A program made the translations under genes and the position numbers. 6,598 bases of DNA, taken from the NCBI GenBank assembly GCA_913046025.1, contig CAJWRP010000125.1, positions 1 to 6,598 on the forward strand, in the 5' to 3' direction. Under the pieces are notes generated by a model. That model was not told where the DNA came from and made no database searches. It worked only from the letters and a program-made list of their open reading frames with translations. Positions 5,677-6,598 of the stretch are shown here, piece by piece. This DNA is from an uncultured Chloroflexota bacterium. Its GTDB lineage: Bacteria > Chloroflexota > Dehalococcoidia > SAR202 > UBA11138. Position 1 is the stretch's first letter, and the number at the start of each line of letters is the position of its first letter.

Positions 5677-6598
5677 CTACCAGTATGGCCGGATTTCAGC
5701 CGATGGTTTCCTAACAAGGTTCATCAGCTGGTGAACTGGCTTGGCAAATCTAGAGTTGTATAGAAACCAGGTCGAAAGCCGACTGTGGAAGGCGTAAAGC
5801 GCCACGTAGTTAAGCATCGTGCGCTCCAGTCTGAATGGGGACAGCTGGAACTGGCTCAACTCTGCATTTAGTTCTACGTCCAGTACGTTAGCTGGCATCA
5901 TCCCAACTCGAATGGCTTCGTTGAGATGTTTGATACTTTGTGGGTCGATTGCCATCAGTTTCGCACATACTGAACTCCCCGCACCAGGTGAATCTGAGGC
6001 TACGATTATGTTCGCATTCACAAGGTCGCCATCCATAGGCCCGCTTCGATCCAGGAAGTTGGTGCCATCGAATAGAACTAGACCGGGTCGAAGTGCCTTG
6101 TTGATGGCCAGGATAGATGGCGTAAACCTGTAATGATACTTCAGCCGCTTCACGTCCGGAATGCAGCCCCACTGGTTCTTGAAACCCAGACTTACGCCGG
6201 TCATCACGTGCATCTTGGGCACAGGCATCGATATGAAAACGTCGGCGTCGTGCACCAGCGGTGACGGCAGCGGCACTGTAACCGGCCTGTCGTCAATATC
6301 TACCGTTACATTTTCCTTGGGCATGTTCATCAGGTTGGCGGTGGTTATGCCGTAACGTTGGACCAGGTCTGGCAGATTGTGGCCTTCGAAGGCCTCATCG
6401 GCGCTCCAGGCGTGGGCCCCGCCGTCTGACTCTACTATAGTGATCTTGTCTGTGCGGGATTTCAGAGCCTTCACCAGCGCCTCAATCATCGCCGGGGATG
6501 TGGTAACACCTGGTTTGAAATGTGGATAGGTAAAATTAGGCTTGATGTACACTCGCGCCTGAGTGGGAACTATATTTTCCCAGTTCAGCCAGGTCAGC
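5677..6598 (-). CDS. DUF362 domain protein (N-terminus cut by window edge)
   Basis: This gene enters from the right edge; 306 residues are visible. A GTG at 6552 could be read as a start, but the frame stays open to the edge and the residues before it (WLNWENIVPTQAR) lead straight into VYIKPNF, the conserved DUF362 opening, so the true start lies outside. Family features in order: YIKPNF, TTSPAMIEALVKAL (a short helix), IVESDG, FISMPVPKMHVMTG followed by SLGFKNQWGCIP, LVLFDGTNFLDRSGP with its Asp-Gly, and DSPGAGSSVCAKLMAIDP near the C-terminus. No Cys-rich ferredoxin segment is present, unlike some DUF362 proteins. A tail of about 50 residues rich in Tyr, Phe, Leu and Arg follows the core and may lie on a membrane or partner. 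The biochemical role is unknown. Its close coupling to a sugar oxidoreductase and glycosyltransferase points to glycan synthesis or modification, which is inference. Family call is secure. Confidence 0.88.
   Translation of the reverse strand, partial: LTWLNWENIVPTQARVYIKPNFTYPHFKPGVTTSPAMIEALVKALKSRTDKITIVESDGGAHAWSADEAFEGHNLPDLVQRYGITTANLMNMPKENVTVDIDDRPVTVPLPSPLVHDADVFISMPVPKMHVMTGVSLGFKNQWGCIPDVKRLKYHYRFTPSILAINKALRPGLVLFDGTNFLDRSGPMDGDLVNANIIVASDSPGAGSSVCAKLMAIDPQSIKHLNEAIRVGMMPANVLDVELNAELSQFQLSPFRLERTMLNYVALYAFHSRLSTWFLYNSRFAKPVHQLMNLVRKPSAEIRPYW

Noticed and set aside
5888..6172. Minus-strand open frame of 94 codons inside the DUF362 gene
   Set aside because: It is in another frame of the same strand, while the DUF362 frame through this stretch carries the conserved motifs. 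It does not represent a frameshift, because the DUF362 frame is unbroken.
1..6598. Possible mobile elements, CRISPR array, tRNA or rRNA genes
   Set aside because: I saw no transposase-like protein, long terminal inverted repeats, regularly spaced repeats or cloverleaf-like segments; coding sequence occupies nearly everything. A covariance-model and repeat search would be needed to be certain.

Overview
The window is one compact, single-strand operon segment on the minus strand, read from right (about 6598) to left (1). It belongs to a bacterial nucleotide-sugar or surface-polysaccharide (exopolysaccharide, capsule or O-antigen) locus. Five protein genes fill almost every base: a DUF362 protein cut by the right edge, a 723-residue two-domain oxidoreductase, a WbuB-like family 4 glycosyltransferase, an extended-SDR NAD-dependent sugar epimerase/dehydratase, and a non-hydrolysing UDP-GlcNAc 2-epimerase (wecB/mnaA type) cut by the left edge. 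Intergenic distances in transcription order are 28 nt, 10 nt, a 4-nt ATGA overlap and 14 nt, so co-transcription is very likely. No promoter or terminator is visible, and both lie presumably outside the window.

Layout in transcription order: 6598-5677 DUF362 protein (N-terminus outside); 5648-3477 MDR dehydrogenase fused to a Gfo/Idh/MocA oxidoreductase; 3466-2246 glycosyltransferase, most likely starting at a TTG; 2249-1206 SDR epimerase; 1191-1 wecB, missing only the end of its C-terminus. There is no gene-free stretch longer than 28 nt, and I saw no tRNA, rRNA, CRISPR, insertion sequence or long repeat.

Working together (inference): the 2-epimerase would supply UDP-ManNAc from UDP-GlcNAc. 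The SDR enzyme would epimerise or dehydrate another, or the same, UDP-hexose. The two-domain oxidoreductase would carry out redox chemistry on a sugar. The glycosyltransferase would put a resulting sugar onto a lipid-linked or growing glycan at the inner membrane face. The role of the DUF362 protein is unknown. Polymerase, flippase, initiating transferase and any UDP-ManNAc dehydrogenase are not in the window.

Organism: a bacterium with GC near one half by eye and mixed codon use (AGG/AGA Arg, CTA Leu and ATA Ile codons all occur). Shine-Dalgarno sequences are present but uneven. No taxonomic marker gene is present, so I do not assign a phylum. The gene set is of the kind found in accessory polysaccharide islands of many environmental bacteria.
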